Both the position numbers and the translations under genes were made by a program. The notes under the pieces were generated by a model, which had not been told where the DNA came from, did not search any database, and saw only the letters and a program-made list of their open reading frames with translations. Positions 21,833 to 32,416 of a stretch of 64,000 bases of DNA are shown here, one piece after another (position 1 is the stretch's first letter; every line of letters starts with the position of its first letter). This DNA comes from Nitratiruptor sp. SB155-2. GTDB taxonomy: Bacteria > Campylobacterota > Campylobacteria > Campylobacterales > Nitratiruptoraceae. The stretch is taken from positions 1,322,501-1,386,500 of the forward strand of contig NC_009662.1 in the NCBI RefSeq assembly GCF_000010325.1, in the 5' to 3' direction.

Positions 21833-23295
21833 TTGATATATGTCCCAGCTCCGGAAGCCGTCCCCAAAAGATACTTCATATCTTGATCAATAAACTGTAA
21901 ACCAAGTCCGAAAAAGAAATTCCTCGCTTCATCGTTCAAGATGTTATCTGCTCCTATATAAGCATCCAGATGTTTCAAAAATCGTTGTCTGTAGGTGATA
22001 CTCAGATGTGCTTTGTCTCCACGGACATCATTGACCGCATTGAAATCATACAGATCCACACTCACTTTTCCCTGATCATTCAATAGATAGTAGTCAGCTC
22101 CCAATCCTCCCGTACTTTCGATCAAACCGAGTCGATATCGAAAATTTCCGTATCGTTTTGCATATTCTGCACTTACCAAATATTTCGAATCTTCATGATC
22201 CGACGGCGGGACCAACCTTCCATTTGCATCCGTTTTACTGTAATCATCCATTGATGTAATTTCTAAAATATATGCTTTATTTGGGACTGGCAAATACTGA
22301 ATACCAAACGTACTTTTCATATAATTATCTTCACTCATGTAATACGACCTGAAATTGACACCAATTTGACTTTTTCCAATACTTGAGAGGTACTTATCTA
22401 ACTTTTGAAAAGAACTGCCTCCACTTGTAAAAAATTTGTCTGCTGAACGGATAGCTCGGCTGAGAGGTTTTTTATTGTTTTGTACCACTTCATGCAAATC
22501 ATCTTCCAATGCGGCAAACTTATCCATAAGTGTCGGGAGCTTTTTGTCAAGCTCTTTGCTCGATGATCGGAGATATTTCGTAATATCATCGATTCTATGC
22601 ATAATCTGGGGAAGCTTCGTATTGATGTTGTCAGCAGTATATGCAAACTTATCACTCATTCGTCCCAATTTCTCACCGGCCAATGCCAATTTTTCACCCA
22701 TAATACGAATATTTTCGATACTTTTGTTGATATTTTCTTTGTTGCTTTGGACCAACTCTTTAAGATTTGCAGTGAGTTCTTGGAGATTTTCGATACTCTT
22801 TTTCAAATCCTCACCGCTACTTCCCGCAATGGAGCGGCGTAACTCTTTTATAAAGGCTTTGAATTCACCGGCAGCCTCATTGATCGTCGTGGTTGTTTGG
22901 TCCAAAGAGGCGTATGGAAGCTCTTTTTGGATGGTTTCGCCAGGTTTTAAAAACTCTTTGGAATCTCCTGGCTCGATTTCAAGATATTTGCCTCCCAGCA
23001 TACTCTCTTGTCTTAGTGCGACAGAAGAATCTTTTGGTATTTTGGCATTTTGATAGATATAGAGTTTCAGTTTTACTCTATTTCCTTCCAAAGTTTTGGA
23101 CTGTACATAGCCTACATCCACACCCTTTTCTTTTACTTTTGAATTGTTCTCAAGGCCCGAAGCGTTATCAACAATAGCATAAATGGTATATCCCTTTTTA
23201 CCTATATGGGAGAATTTATTGACTTGCATACTGAGTAAAAAGAGAAAAAGCAGCCCTATTGCAACAAAAATTCCTACTTTCGTTTCCGTTTTCAT
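21829..23295 (-). CDS. MlaD-like MCE-domain lipid transport protein
   Basis: A 488-residue protein with an N-terminal membrane anchor (residues 7-24, VGIFVAIGLLFLFLLSMQ) and a single MCE domain (about 38-115, with VDNASGLENNSKVKEKGVDV and ALRQESMLGGKYLEI). A long coiled coil follows to about 275. The C-terminal 200 residues have barrel-like strands (KYLVSAEYAKRYGNFRYRLG). MCE proteins form hexameric tunnels that move phospholipids between membranes. It overlaps lptD by one base, in an outer-membrane assembly context. Confidence 0.85.
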   Translation of the reverse strand: MKTETKVGIFVAIGLLFLFLLSMQVNKFSHIGKKGYTIYAIVDNASGLENNSKVKEKGVDVGYVQSKTLEGNRVKLKLYIYQNAKIPKDSSVALRQESMLGGKYLEIEPGDSKEFLKPGETIQKELPYASLDQTTTTINEAAGEFKAFIKELRRSIAGSSGEDLKKSIENLQELTANLKELVQSNKENINKSIENIRIMGEKLALAGEKLGRMSDKFAYTADNINTKLPQIMHRIDDITKYLRSSSKELDKKLPTLMDKFAALEDDLHEVVQNNKKPLSRAIRSADKFFTSGGSSFQKLDKYLSSIGKSQIGVNFRSYYMSEDNYMKSTFGIQYLPVPNKAYILEITSMDDYSKTDANGRLVPPSDHEDSKYLVSAEYAKRYGNFRYRLGLIESTGGLGADYYLLNDQGKVSVDLYDFNAVNDVRGDKAHLSITYRQRFLKHLDAYIGADNILNDEARNFFFGLGLQFIDQDMKYLLGTASGAGTYIK

Positions 23296-25367
23296 TAGAT
23301 GTTTCCTTTCAGATCCGACTGCGTAAACCTTTGGGAAAATCCTCCCAACGGATACAACATAAACTGTACATAAAACGAATTAATATGATAATAGTCGACA
23401 CCTTTGTTACTCAAAAGAGGCAATGTTTCCCTTTTATAGGAAAGCTTCATATTCCAACAGTTTTTCTGCATCAGCCAGCCGACACTCCAACTGTTGGTTA
23501 CGCTTTGTTTGATATCATAGTTTATTGTAGCAAAGAGTTGATGTTTTTTTGATAAATGTTTGCTTCCCGAAAATTGGACATAGTTCGATTCCGCTCTATT
23601 TTCTCTCCCTTTTTTGTAAAGGTGTGAGAGGAAAAGACGATATTTCTCATCATGATATGAAACAGTCGATGAGATAGAATCGAGATCAGAATATTGATGG
23701 GAATAAAAAATATCTGTATATAGATACCAATTTTTACGGATATGGAGCCCAATCTCGTTTTCAAGATTTTGCAGTTTTTGTGGTTCATCGTAATTAATAG
23801 GCTGAGAAATGTAGTGATAGAGTATTTCAGAACCATCTACATCATAAAAATACTCTTTCATACTGAGTTCAAGCCGCTTATGTGTCTGGCCTATATTGAT
23901 GAAATCGGCTTTTGTCCCGCCGTTTTTCTCAAAACTCGGCAAATATAAAGATGCATTGAAATGAAGGGTATGAGTTCCAGAACTGTATGGTTTGATGAGA
24001 TCACTAAATAAAGAGATTTTATGTTCATTTCGAAAAGTATAGCTTTTGTCATAATCTTGCATTTCTGATTCATTCGTATAGAATGTATAGTTTCCAAAAA
24101 GCTGTTCACTTACCGAAATTCCAAAATAATCGTTCCAAAATCTCGTATACCAGGTAATTGGAAGATTCAATTGCATCTCCGTGGCATTGAGACCTTCTTG
24201 CCTGTAAAAATTGTTTATCCTGAAATTGGCGTTGTAATAGATATGTGGAATCAAAGAAGTTGTATAATGGTGATAATGCAGTGCCGGCAAAAGTTGCAGC
24301 GTATCTGCATTGGAAACTTTGGTATTGTCTTTGAAATATTTCGCATATATACCGAAATAGTGATTATCCAGATTGTAATAGTAGTTCAATCTGGAAATCA
24401 CTAGGGTTGAAACAGAAACGTACTGATTTTGTTGCTCTTTGAGGTTAAAATAGTCTACATCGTTGTACGCTTTCCAATCGACAAAGAGTCCATCTTTATG
24501 AGAGTCATCTGGCTGAACGAAAAAAGACTCATCTTTATAAAATAGTTCAAGGCCATAATGTTTGTCATTTTTGAGATTGTTTTGGATTTGATAGGATTTC
24601 TTCTCTTGAAAGATACCTGCAGTAATCTCTCCATATGCATCTATATCGTTTGCCACACGATAGGTTGTGTATAGACCATATCCCCTTTTTGTTCGTATTT
24701 GAGGATCGAACTCTATATCCCACCATTTCTGTGGTGCAAAATAGATAGGCTGAATATAGGTAAAACCCTGCTCTTTCGAGATACCAAAGACAGGGCGAAG
24801 AAGTCCCGAACGCCTTTTTTTATTCGTTGAAAAACTGAGATAGGGAGTGTAGAGCATAGGAAAATTTCCGATATAAAGCTTGGCATGATAGAGATCAACC
24901 CAATCTTTTTCCTTATCATATATTCCTTTTTCAAAATAGATTTTCCAATCGCTGCACCTTGAATCACAACTGGAGGTAAAAGCATTTTTTGCAACTATTT
25001 TTTTCCTATCCGCGGAGTATTCACTTCCCTTAATCCAGATATTTGTTCCATTTTCGGAAAAGAAAAAGGGTTTCGCATAGATGTGATCCGTCTTGAGATC
25101 AAGTAGAGCAAAATCGCTTAATGCACTATATTTTTCACCATCCAACATAAAAATATGGCCATATAGTTTCACAAAACCGTTTTTTTTGTCATAAACGATT
25201 TTATCCGCTTCCAAATAGTAGTTCTTATATTCAACTGCAGATCTGGACTGGAGCTTGAAACTGTTTTGAGAGGCAGAAGCTTCGAGTGTATATATTTTGA
25301 CAGGAGTCTGTGAAGCCATCGCCAGCGAAGCTGCGATGGATAGTACAATAATCTTACGCAGATTCAT
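23295..25367 (-). CDS. lptD: LPS-assembly protein LptD
   Basis: LptD is the outer-membrane barrel that inserts lipopolysaccharide. The 690-residue protein has a signal peptide (to about ASLAMASQ), an OstA/jellyroll domain ([20 protein letters not shown]), the segment [20 protein letters not shown] and [20 protein letters not shown], then many barrel strands ([20 protein letters not shown]). It is shorter than the E. coli protein, as usual in this phylum. It overlaps purD by 14 bp and the MCE gene by 1 bp. Confidence 0.9.
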   Translation of the reverse strand: MNLRKIIVLSIAASLAMASQTPVKIYTLEASASQNSFKLQSRSAVEYKNYYLEADKIVYDKKNGFVKLYGHIFMLDGEKYSALSDFALLDLKTDHIYAKPFFFSENGTNIWIKGSEYSADRKKIVAKNAFTSSCDSRCSDWKIYFEKGIYDKEKDWVDLYHAKLYIGNFPMLYTPYLSFSTNKKRRSGLLRPVFGISKEQGFTYIQPIYFAPQKWWDIEFDPQIRTKRGYGLYTTYRVANDIDAYGEITAGIFQEKKSYQIQNNLKNDKHYGLELFYKDESFFVQPDDSHKDGLFVDWKAYNDVDYFNLKEQQNQYVSVSTLVISRLNYYYNLDNHYFGIYAKYFKDNTKVSNADTLQLLPALHYHHYTTSLIPHIYYNANFRINNFYRQEGLNATEMQLNLPITWYTRFWNDYFGISVSEQLFGNYTFYTNESEMQDYDKSYTFRNEHKISLFSDLIKPYSSGTHTLHFNASLYLPSFEKNGGTKADFINIGQTHKRLELSMKEYFYDVDGSEILYHYISQPINYDEPQKLQNLENEIGLHIRKNWYLYTDIFYSHQYSDLDSISSTVSYHDEKYRLFLSHLYKKGRENRAESNYVQFSGSKHLSKKHQLFATINYDIKQSVTNSWSVGWLMQKNCWNMKLSYKRETLPLLSNKGVDYYHINSFYVQFMLYPLGGFSQRFTQSDLKGNI

Positions 25368-26637
25368 CTATTTGCAATGCCTGATATGCAATATCTTTAC
25401 GGAACTTCTTGCCAGCAAAATGGACTTGCCCGGTTAGCATATAGGCATAATCTCTTGCCTCTTTGATCGAATTACCGATACCGACACATACGAGCACACG
25501 ACCCCCCGTCGCGAAGAGTTTTCCTTCTATGAGACTCACACCTGCATAACAGATCAAAGAGTGCTCTTTAAGTTCACTGTGGACAATCTCATCAACGATA
25601 ATTTCACTCGGTTTCGATTTGCCATAAGGGTAGTTTTCACTGGCTAAAACCACGCCAACTGCATATTTATCGTAAAATTCCACCTTCAATTCATCCAGAC
25701 GCTTCGTAGCCGCTTTATAAAACAGTTCCGTCGCCGGGGTTTTCAAAAGAGGCATCAAAACTTCGCACTCTGGATCCCCGAAACGAACGTTGAATTCAAG
25801 AACATAAGGATCCCCGTTGACTATCATCAAACCGGCAAAAAGAACGCCCTCAAATGGTGTACCATCATTAGCCATCCCTGCAATCGTAGGAGCGATGATT
25901 CGCTCCTCTATCTTTTTGGAAAGCTCTTCATCGATAAGAGGAGTTGGCGCGTATGCTCCCATTCCACCTGTATTGGGCCCTTTGTCACCATCCAGGAGTC
26001 TTTTATGATCTTGTGCAGCCGGCAAAATAACATAGTTTTCTCCATCACTGATAGCAAAGACACTGAGTTCATAACCATCAAGATACTCTTCAATCACCAC
26101 TCGCTGACCGGCCGGTCCAAAGGCTTCTCCACTGAGCATATTCGCCGCAGCCTCTTTTGCTTCCTCGCGTGACTGGGCGATGATAACACCCTTTCCGGCA
26201 CATAAACCATCAGCCTTTACCACAATAGGCGGTTCAAGTTCATCGATAAATTCTGCTGCTTCATCCAAAATATCAGTCTCAATGTAACGAGCCGTGGGAA
26301 TATTGTATCGTTTAAGGAAGTTTTTCATATAGATTTTTGAACCCTCAAGCAGAGCCGCTTTTTGAGAAGGTCCAAAAATAGTAAGCCCCTCTTCTTTAAA
26401 AACATCTACGATTCCTTCCACCAGCGGAGCTTCCGGACCGACAATCGTAAGATCGATTCCCTGCTCTTTTGCAAAAGCTGCAAGTTCGCGAAAATCAGAA
26501 ATCTCGACATTTTTCCCTAGTTGCAGTGTAGCACCATTTCCTGGAGCAAAATAGATATTTTCAATATTTGGATCTTTTTTGAGGGCATACCCTATCGCGT
26601 ATTCTCTTCCCCCGCTCCCAACAACCATTACATTCAT
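25354..26637 (-). CDS. purD: Phosphoribosylamine-glycine ligase
   Basis: PurD joins phosphoribosylamine and glycine using ATP, the second step of purine synthesis. The 427-residue ATP-grasp protein has [15 protein letters not shown] at the start, [32 protein letters not shown], the signature [15 protein letters not shown], and [25 protein letters not shown] precedes the ATG. It follows the 6S-type RNA on the same strand, 57 bp after its terminator, so read-through of that RNA could feed purD. Confidence 0.95.
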   Translation of the reverse strand: MNVMVVGSGGREYAIGYALKKDPNIENIYFAPGNGATLQLGKNVEISDFRELAAFAKEQGIDLTIVGPEAPLVEGIVDVFKEEGLTIFGPSQKAALLEGSKIYMKNFLKRYNIPTARYIETDILDEAAEFIDELEPPIVVKADGLCAGKGVIIAQSREEAKEAAANMLSGEAFGPAGQRVVIEEYLDGYELSVFAISDGENYVILPAAQDHKRLLDGDKGPNTGGMGAYAPTPLIDEELSKKIEERIIAPTIAGMANDGTPFEGVLFAGLMIVNGDPYVLEFNVRFGDPECEVLMPLLKTPATELFYKAATKRLDELKVEFYDKYAVGVVLASENYPYGKSKPSEIIVDEIVHSELKEHSLICYAGVSLIEGKLFATGGRVLVCVGIGNSIKEARDYAYMLTGQVHFAGKKFRKDIAYQALQIDESA

Positions 26638-26694
26638 ACCAGTTTCCTTCTCTATTTATCTTTGAAAAAGAGATATCCTTTTCAAAAACAAATA

Positions 26695-26895
26695 AAAAAG
26701 CCCGAGCGGGCGTTCGCGCAATGCCATGGTCCCTAAGACCATAAGAAGAGGGAGCGAGTTTTGGATTAGGCGGCGGCTCCTCGCCAGGCGTCCCTGGCTC
26801 AAACGGAGTCACCGACACACACCAAAATCTACAGACCTCCCTCAACGGATTATTGTCGGACCCCCATACTGCGGGTAGCGCACCGCTCAGGCTTT
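26695..26895 (-). ncRNA. ssrS: 6S-type regulatory RNA upstream of purD
   Basis: A minus-strand TATAAT (26907-26902) predicts a start at 26895. The roughly 201-nt RNA folds as one long rod. The ends pair (AAAGCC with GGCTTT, GAGCGG with CCGCTC). A poorly paired centre follows, then GAGGGAG (26843-26837) with CTCCCTC (26754-26748), TTTTGG with CCAAAA, CGGTG..CTCC with GGAG..CGCCG, and the apical hairpin GCCAGG-GACG-CCTGGC (26798-26783). The 3' end GCCC-GCTC-GGGC plus T6 is a terminator. Closing stem, open centre and long terminal stem are the 6S RNA layout, which sequesters sigma70 polymerase. The call is from structure, not a family search. Confidence 0.75.
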
Positions 26896-26901
26896 AAAAG
26901 A

Positions 26902-26907
26902 ATTATA
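26902..26907 (-). promoter_or_regulatory. -10 box of the 6S-type RNA
   Basis: TATAAT on the minus strand, with a weak TTGTAT (26930-26925) 17 bp upstream. The first base pairing with the 3' end is seven positions downstream, which places the start at 26895. Confidence 0.6.
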
Positions 26908-26940
26908 CATCAAACGGCTATAAAATACAATAAAATGGCT

Positions 26941-27582
26941 CTACTGTGAAAGAAGAGTTTTTGCTGTCTCTACACAAGAAGCCAAACTCTTCTTTTCTGC
27001 CATCACATACGATATCTCTTTTGGCAAAGCCTGAGCCGTCTGCTTGCCAATAACTACTGCTTTATAGCTATCATCCCATGCAAAACAGCGAAAAAAACAG
27101 CGTACAGTCGATGGAGAGGAAAATATTATCACAGAACCGGGTTCAGGTTTTTGTACAGTTTCGCACTTTCGACATACAGTCTCATATGCTATAACCTCAT
27201 CAATCTCAAACCCATTTTGCCGCAAAATGGGCACAAGATTAGATACAACTTTTTTAGGCCTTATGTAAAGATACTTTTTGTCGTTTGGAAAATGTGCGAC
27301 AATCTCCTTTGCCAGCGTATCCCCATATCCTTCACTTCCTTCCCAGACTACACGACCGCCTTTTTCCTTTACAGCTTTTGTGGTAGCCGAACCGATCGAG
27401 ATAACGGGTTTTAAATGCCATTCATGAGAAATCTGTTCGACTGCGCGGACACCATTTTTGGATGTAAAGATGAGATAATCATATAAAGAAAAATCGATGG
27501 AGATGGGAAAAAATTTTTGTCCTATGAGAGGAAGCGTCTTCGCTCCCTCAATCTTTGTATTTGAGAGAATATAGATGGGCAT
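26941..27582 (-). CDS. hemD: Uroporphyrinogen-III synthase
   Basis: HemD closes hydroxymethylbilane into uroporphyrinogen III in heme and siroheme synthesis. The 213-residue protein has the two-domain HemD pattern: YDYLIFTSKNGVRAVEQI, SIGSATTKAVKEKGG, and in the second half VIIFSSPSTVRCFFRCF and AVVIGKQTAQAL. HemD is poorly conserved, so these positions carry the call. I start it at the ATG that shares a base with the guaA stop (TAATG), not at the GTG three codons upstream. Confidence 0.85.
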   Translation of the reverse strand: MPIYILSNTKIEGAKTLPLIGQKFFPISIDFSLYDYLIFTSKNGVRAVEQISHEWHLKPVISIGSATTKAVKEKGGRVVWEGSEGYGDTLAKEIVAHFPNDKKYLYIRPKKVVSNLVPILRQNGFEIDEVIAYETVCRKCETVQKPEPGSVIIFSSPSTVRCFFRCFAWDDSYKAVVIGKQTAQALPKEISYVMAEKKSLASCVETAKTLLSQ

Positions 27583-29132
27583 TATTCCCACTCAATGGTT
27601 CCTGGTGGCTTGGAAGTGATATCATATACAACTCTATTGATCCCGTCCACTTCGTTAATGATTCTATTGGAAATGAGCTCCAATAAATCGTGAGGGATAT
27701 GGGCAAATGTTGCCGTCATGCCATCACTACTTTCTACGATACGGAGTGCAACGGTATTTTCGTAGGTTCTTTTATCTCCCATCACACCAACACTTTTGAC
27801 ATTGAGCAGCACGGCAAAACTCTGCCACAATTTTTCATAAAGGCCATGGGCTTTGATCTCTTCAAGCAAAATCGTATCGGCTTTGCGAACAAGATCCAAA
27901 GCCTCTTCGTTCACTTCTCCAAGTATCCTGATCGCCAAACCTGGTCCTGGGAATGGATGGCGATAGACCATCTCTCTCGGAAGACCGAGTTCCAGGCCGA
28001 GTTTTCGTACCTCATCTTTAAAAAGCTCTCTCAAAGGCTCAATAAGTTCAAATTTCATCCAGTCGGGAAGCCCACCGACATTATGATGTGACTTGATTGT
28101 TTCGCTTGGACCTTTCACAGAAACGGATTCGATCACATCGGGATACAAGGTTCCTTGAGCAAGATATTTTACGTCAGTATGTTTTTTCGCTTCTTCTTCA
28201 AAAACTTCGATAAATGTGTGACCGATGATCTTTCGCTTCTGCTCTGGATCGGTGATGCCTTGTAAAGCATTTAAAAACCGCTCTTTGGCATCAACGACTA
28301 TAAGTGGAACTTTGAGCATATTTTTGAATACATACTCCACTTTCTCTCTCTCACCCTCTCGCAAAAGTCCGTTGTCTACAAAAACGGGAATAAGTTTATC
28401 CCCTATCGCTTCGTATAAAAGTGCTGTAACGACAGAACTATCTACTCCACCGCTCAAAGCACAAAGTACTTTATCTTCACCCACTCTTTGCCGGATCTTT
28501 TCGATCTGCTCTTTTGCAAAATGGCCCATATCCCATTTGCTTGTAATACCACATATTTTTCTTGCAAAATTTTCTAGAATTTTCTGTCCCTCTTGGGAGT
28601 GTGAAACTTCCGGATGAAACTGCAAAGCATAGATCTGTTTCTCTTCATTCGCTATAGCTGCGTAAGGAGAATTATCGGTATGAGCAATTCTTATAAAACC
28701 CGCTGGTAATTCTGTTACTTTGTCTCCATGACTCATCCAAACAATCTGCCCATCCTTTGTACCTTCAAAGAGCGGACAGACTTTACCATGAATTGGATCG
28801 AAATAGAGTTTCGCTTTTCCATACTCATGTTCCAAAGCCCGTACCACTTGACCACCGAAATCGACTGTAATAAGCTGCATTCCATAGCATATACCAAGCA
28901 CGGGAATGCCAAGTTCATAAATTGCCTTATCCACTCTTGGAGCATCCGGTTCATAGACGCTCGCCGGTCCACCGCTGAGAATGATACCTTGAGGCTTTTT
29001 AGCCCTAATATTTTCTATCGGTTCAAAAAAGGGATATATCTCACAATATACCCCAACCTCTCTTAAGCGTCTAGCTATGAGTTGCGTATATTGACTCCCA
29101 AAATCTAAAATAACTATAGGTACTTCTTGCAT
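27582..29132 (-). CDS. guaA: GMP synthase (glutamine-hydrolysing)
   Basis: GuaA aminates XMP to GMP. The 516-residue protein has the class I amidotransferase domain ([27 protein letters not shown], catalytic Cys in [18 protein letters not shown]), the ATP-pyrophosphatase P-loop ([17 protein letters not shown]), and the C-terminal dimer domain ending [13 protein letters not shown]. Full length for the family. It is followed by hemD with a TAATG overlap and preceded by nhaD. Confidence 0.97.
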   Translation of the reverse strand: MQEVPIVILDFGSQYTQLIARRLREVGVYCEIYPFFEPIENIRAKKPQGIILSGGPASVYEPDAPRVDKAIYELGIPVLGICYGMQLITVDFGGQVVRALEHEYGKAKLYFDPIHGKVCPLFEGTKDGQIVWMSHGDKVTELPAGFIRIAHTDNSPYAAIANEEKQIYALQFHPEVSHSQEGQKILENFARKICGITSKWDMGHFAKEQIEKIRQRVGEDKVLCALSGGVDSSVVTALLYEAIGDKLIPVFVDNGLLREGEREKVEYVFKNMLKVPLIVVDAKERFLNALQGITDPEQKRKIIGHTFIEVFEEEAKKHTDVKYLAQGTLYPDVIESVSVKGPSETIKSHHNVGGLPDWMKFELIEPLRELFKDEVRKLGLELGLPREMVYRHPFPGPGLAIRILGEVNEEALDLVRKADTILLEEIKAHGLYEKLWQSFAVLLNVKSVGVMGDKRTYENTVALRIVESSDGMTATFAHIPHDLLELISNRIINEVDGINRVVYDITSKPPGTIEWE

Positions 29133-29141
29133 TTTCTATCC

Positions 29142-30443
29142 TTAATATAATCCCATAATTTCGAACTGTACATACCACAGTGCGACAGAAAGAATATATC
29201 CCGCCAACACTGTCCAGGCATATTTCATATGGGCACCAAATGTGTATACACCCCTCATTCTTCCCATAACACCTACACCTGCTGCACTACCAAAACTGAT
29301 CAAACTACCGCCAATACCGGCTGTCAATGTGACTAAAAGCCATTGATCTATACCCATAGGAGGATTCGCTTTCAAAATCGCACTCATGACAGGAACGTTG
29401 TCAATAACCGCAGAAATAAATCCTACACCGATATTTCCTGCTGTTGGTCCTATGTGGTCATAGAGTTTGACAATGTATTCCAAAAATCCCATAAAATGGA
29501 GGGCTCCTACGGCACTCAAAATACCAAAAAAGAAAAGAAGCGTATCATTTTCTACATTTTTCATATTCACATATACATCAAATTGATCGTGCTGATTTTT
29601 TCGTTTATGCAGATAGGAATACATTTTTAACAAAGCCAAACCGAACATCATGCCCCACATCGCCGGAAAATGAAAAAACTGGTGTCCTACAACAGCTATG
29701 AAAATCGTAAATGCCCCCAACCATATAACCACTTTTGCCCCGGGCTTGAGTTCAGCTTTTGGCAAAGAAGCATCAAAATGAGGTTCCCCTTTCGGTACAA
29801 AAAGGGACAAAAGCCAAGCAGTAAGCACCCATCCAGCAAAGGCGGGAACGAAAAGATAAAGAAAATCAACGAACTCTCCCTTACCAGCGGTCCACGCCAT
29901 AAGTGTCGTAATATCACCAAATGGACTCCATGCACCACCGGCATTTGCAGCTACGACGATATTGATGGCCCCGGGAACCAAAAACTGCGTTTTCGTTTTA
30001 TCAATCGTATAGAGAACCGTAGAGAGGATCAAAGCCGTTGTCAGGTTGTCAGCGACTGGTGATATCCAAAAAGCCAAGGTTCCCGTAATCCAAAAAAGTT
30101 TCTTGTAGCTGTACCCTTTGGATGTGAGCTTATACTTCAATACATCGAACACTTTTCGCTCTATTAATGTTTCAATATATGTCATCGCTACAAATAGGAA
30201 AAAGAAAATCTCTGCAATCTCAAGGATGAGTTTTTCCATCTCGTCATGAAGAGGTGTCGGATCGAGATGATTGAATGCAAAATAGACTCCAAGCAGCATG
30301 AACATCAGTGTCCCAATCAACAAAGCGGGCTTGGCCTTGTTCATATGAAATTTCTCTTCGGCTGCTATGAAGTAATACCCTATAACAAAAATCGCCAGAT
30401 TTATCCACCCTATCCAAGAGTGGGTCAAATCGATACCATGCAT
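29142..30443 (-). CDS. nhaD: NhaD-type Na+/H+ antiporter
   Basis: A 433-residue membrane protein with about twelve helices. Signatures include FWISPVADNLTTALILSTVL, AANAGGAWSPFGDITTLMAW and VIDNVPVMSAILKANP, the duplicated half-helix motifs of the NhaD/ion transporter fold with the key Asp and Asn/Thr residues. It would expel sodium in exchange for protons at the inner membrane, consistent with a marine or saline habitat. It lies 10 bp upstream of guaA and directly after nadB. Confidence 0.9.
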   Translation of the reverse strand: MHGIDLTHSWIGWINLAIFVIGYYFIAAEEKFHMNKAKPALLIGTLMFMLLGVYFAFNHLDPTPLHDEMEKLILEIAEIFFFLFVAMTYIETLIERKVFDVLKYKLTSKGYSYKKLFWITGTLAFWISPVADNLTTALILSTVLYTIDKTKTQFLVPGAINIVVAANAGGAWSPFGDITTLMAWTAGKGEFVDFLYLFVPAFAGWVLTAWLLSLFVPKGEPHFDASLPKAELKPGAKVVIWLGAFTIFIAVVGHQFFHFPAMWGMMFGLALLKMYSYLHKRKNQHDQFDVYVNMKNVENDTLLFFFGILSAVGALHFMGFLEYIVKLYDHIGPTAGNIGVGFISAVIDNVPVMSAILKANPPMGIDQWLLVTLTAGIGGSLISFGSAAGVGVMGRMRGVYTFGAHMKYAWTVLAGYILSVALWYVQFEIMGLY

Positions 30444-31889
30444 CTATGCTCCTTCTTCAATATAATGGGCTCCAACACTTTTTCTCCTTGCCAATGCCGC
30501 ATCCACTATCGCTTCGGCACAACTGATTCGCAAACGAAGCAGATGGCCTATATCTTTTTGCTTCATAGTTACAATCTGCTCTTTTGCTTCTTGTAACTCT
30601 TTTCGTTTCCTTATGATTCCGACATTATGCCACATCAAACGCCGCAACTGCTGTTTTGTCTCTTTATCGCCGGGTTTTATCAAAACCTCTGAGAAAACCG
30701 GAAACTCTTTGTGGGTAATTTTTTGTTCATTGAAGAGTGTATCTTCAACGGCTCTTTTAGAAAAGACCAATCCTTCCAACAAAGAGTTGGATGCCAGTCT
30801 GTTTGCACCGTGGACTCCTGTGCAAGCCACTTCCCCTACCGCATATAAATTCGTAAAGCCTTTCACTTTTCCCCAGGTATCTGTTTCGATACCACCCATC
30901 ATAAAATGAAAGGCAGGCGATATCGGAACTCTGTCATATGGCACTTTATAGCCGATGTTACGAAAAACGCGGTAGATGTTCGGGAATCTTTTTTGAAAAA
31001 ACTTTTCCGTAAAATTGGAAAAATCCAAAAATACTGAATGCCCCTCTTTTTGATGGCGATAGATGGCTCTGCTTACAATATCTCTTGGGGCGAGTTCCCC
31101 TCTTTCATCATATTCAAATAAAAAACGTCTACCCGTTTCATCCACAACGGTAGCACCTTCTCCTCGCAACGCTTCAGTCAAAAGCAGTTTTCTTGCCCGT
31201 ACGTTGTATACAAATACGGTCGGATGGAACTGGGTAAACTCCATATCTTTCAAGGGCAGTCCCTTGATTGACGCAAGCCCTTGTATGTCGGCACTGATCT
31301 TTTTTGCATTCGTATGATATTCATAGAGTGATCCTATGCCGCCACTCGCTATTATGATGTTTTTCGCATAGATATTGTGCCGGTTTTCTCCATTTTGTAC
31401 TGTTACGCCATAAACGGTATTATCTTCTATCAGAAGATCGAGAACAAAAATACCTTCCAGTACTTTCGCCCGAACCTGTGAGAGCAAGAATCGATGCAAT
31501 TCCCTTCCCGTCGCATCTCCTCCTGCGTGCAAAATCCTTGGTCTTGAGTGGGCGGCTTCCTTTGTAAAAAGGAGATTCCCTTCTTCGTCTGTGTCAAAGG
31601 CAAAACCTCTGGCTATCAAATCTTCGATTACGAGCATGGAGTTACGACTCATTATCTCAACGGCCTCTTCGTCGCAAAGGCCAGCACCAGATTGTAATGT
31701 GTCTTGTATATGTAAGGGGATGTCCTCTTCATCTACAGCAGTCGCAACGCCGCCTTGTGCATAAAAGGTATTGCACTCCCAAATCGGATCCTTGGAAAGA
31801 ATCAGAGTAGAAGACTCTTTAGGTACATTCAAAGCGGCATACAGCCCGGCAATCCCAGCACCAATAATAAGATAATCGTATCGTTTCAA
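30444..31889 (-). CDS. nadB: L-aspartate oxidase
   Basis: NadB oxidises aspartate to iminoaspartate, the first step of de novo NAD synthesis. The 481-residue flavoprotein has the FAD motif LIIGAGIAGLYAALN, the FAQ-like TFYAQGGVATAVDEED, EAAHSRPRILHAGGDATGRE, and MMGGIETDTWGKV followed by AVGEVACTGVHGANRLASNS. It ends shortly after the helical segment. It overlaps the small lipoprotein gene by 4 bp at its start; nhaD follows directly. Confidence 0.95.
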   Translation of the reverse strand: MKRYDYLIIGAGIAGLYAALNVPKESSTLILSKDPIWECNTFYAQGGVATAVDEEDIPLHIQDTLQSGAGLCDEEAVEIMSRNSMLVIEDLIARGFAFDTDEEGNLLFTKEAAHSRPRILHAGGDATGRELHRFLLSQVRAKVLEGIFVLDLLIEDNTVYGVTVQNGENRHNIYAKNIIIASGGIGSLYEYHTNAKKISADIQGLASIKGLPLKDMEFTQFHPTVFVYNVRARKLLLTEALRGEGATVVDETGRRFLFEYDERGELAPRDIVSRAIYRHQKEGHSVFLDFSNFTEKFFQKRFPNIYRVFRNIGYKVPYDRVPISPAFHFMMGGIETDTWGKVKGFTNLYAVGEVACTGVHGANRLASNSLLEGLVFSKRAVEDTLFNEQKITHKEFPVFSEVLIKPGDKETKQQLRRLMWHNVGIIRKRKELQEAKEQIVTMKQKDIGHLLRLRISCAEAIVDAALARRKSVGAHYIEEGA

Positions 31890-32005
31890 GAGTGGACCTC
31901 TTTCTTTTCGTATTGAGGAGGCGCTTTATATCCGCACCCCTGAAAAAGAGTCGCCAGAAGTGTTATAATTATAAAATGAAACAGCCAAATTCTCTTATTT
32001 CTCAT
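31886..32005 (-). CDS. Small LptM-like lipoprotein
   Basis: A 39-residue precursor: MRNKRIWLFHFIIITLLATL then FQGC, a lipobox with Cys24, giving a mature CGYKAPPQYEKKEVHS. The short mature part with CG(x)K(x)P resembles LptM (YifL), a lipoprotein that helps LptD oxidative maturation, but the match is brief. I start at ATG 32005; the longer frame is not supported by signal-peptide logic. Its 5' end overlaps the start of the divergent DUF721-like gene by 30 bp, and its stop overlaps nadB. Confidence 0.6.
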   Translation of the reverse strand: MRNKRIWLFHFIIITLLATLFQGCGYKAPPQYEKKEVHS

Positions 32006-32416
32006 ATTTTTTCCAATTCCAACAAACTTCAAGAACAGCAGTGCTTTGAAAAACTGAGAAAACTGCTGCCAAAACGGTTTCAAGACACCCTGATATATAT
32101 CTATAAAAAGGGAGAAACCCTTTACTTTGTTTTCAATCATCAGGGTATTGTAATGGAGTTCAATTATATTAAAAAAGATATAAATGCACTATTAAATATG
32201 ATCCAAACGCATCAAGGTTTATGCAAAAATATCCATTATAAGAGTATCAAGTCCTATGCGAAGTTCTTTCCGCAAAAGAAAATCTCTATAAAACCGATAC
32301 AGCAGTATCAAGAGCGTGCCAAAGGGATATTTAATATAAAAACAGATAACCCGGAACTTCAACAGATACTCATGCAGATACAAAAAAAGATACAAGAAAA
32401 TGCAAAGACTCATTGA
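31976..32416 (+). CDS. DUF721/DciA-like protein
   Basis: A 146-residue protein from ATG 31976. Residues 10-80 (LQEQQCFEKLRKLLPKRFQD; LIYIYKKGETLYFVFNHQG; IVMEFNYIKKDINALLN) follow the DUF721 pattern, a KH-like fold shared with the helicase loader DciA. The C-terminal half is basic and specific to it. A TATAAT (31964-31969) ends six bases before the ATG with no Shine-Dalgarno, so the message may be leaderless, or the start may lie upstream in the open frame from 31892. It overlaps uvrC by 17 bp. Confidence 0.65.
   Translation: MKQPNSLISHIFSNSNKLQEQQCFEKLRKLLPKRFQDTLIYIYKKGETLYFVFNHQGIVMEFNYIKKDINALLNMIQTHQGLCKNIHYKSIKSYAKFFPQKKISIKPIQQYQERAKGIFNIKTDNPELQQILMQIQKKIQENAKTH

Noticed and set aside
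26561-26845. 94-codon minus-strand open frame
   Set aside because: It runs through the 6S-type RNA and its terminator and into the purD start, with Pro/Arg-rich composition typical of structured RNA read as protein.
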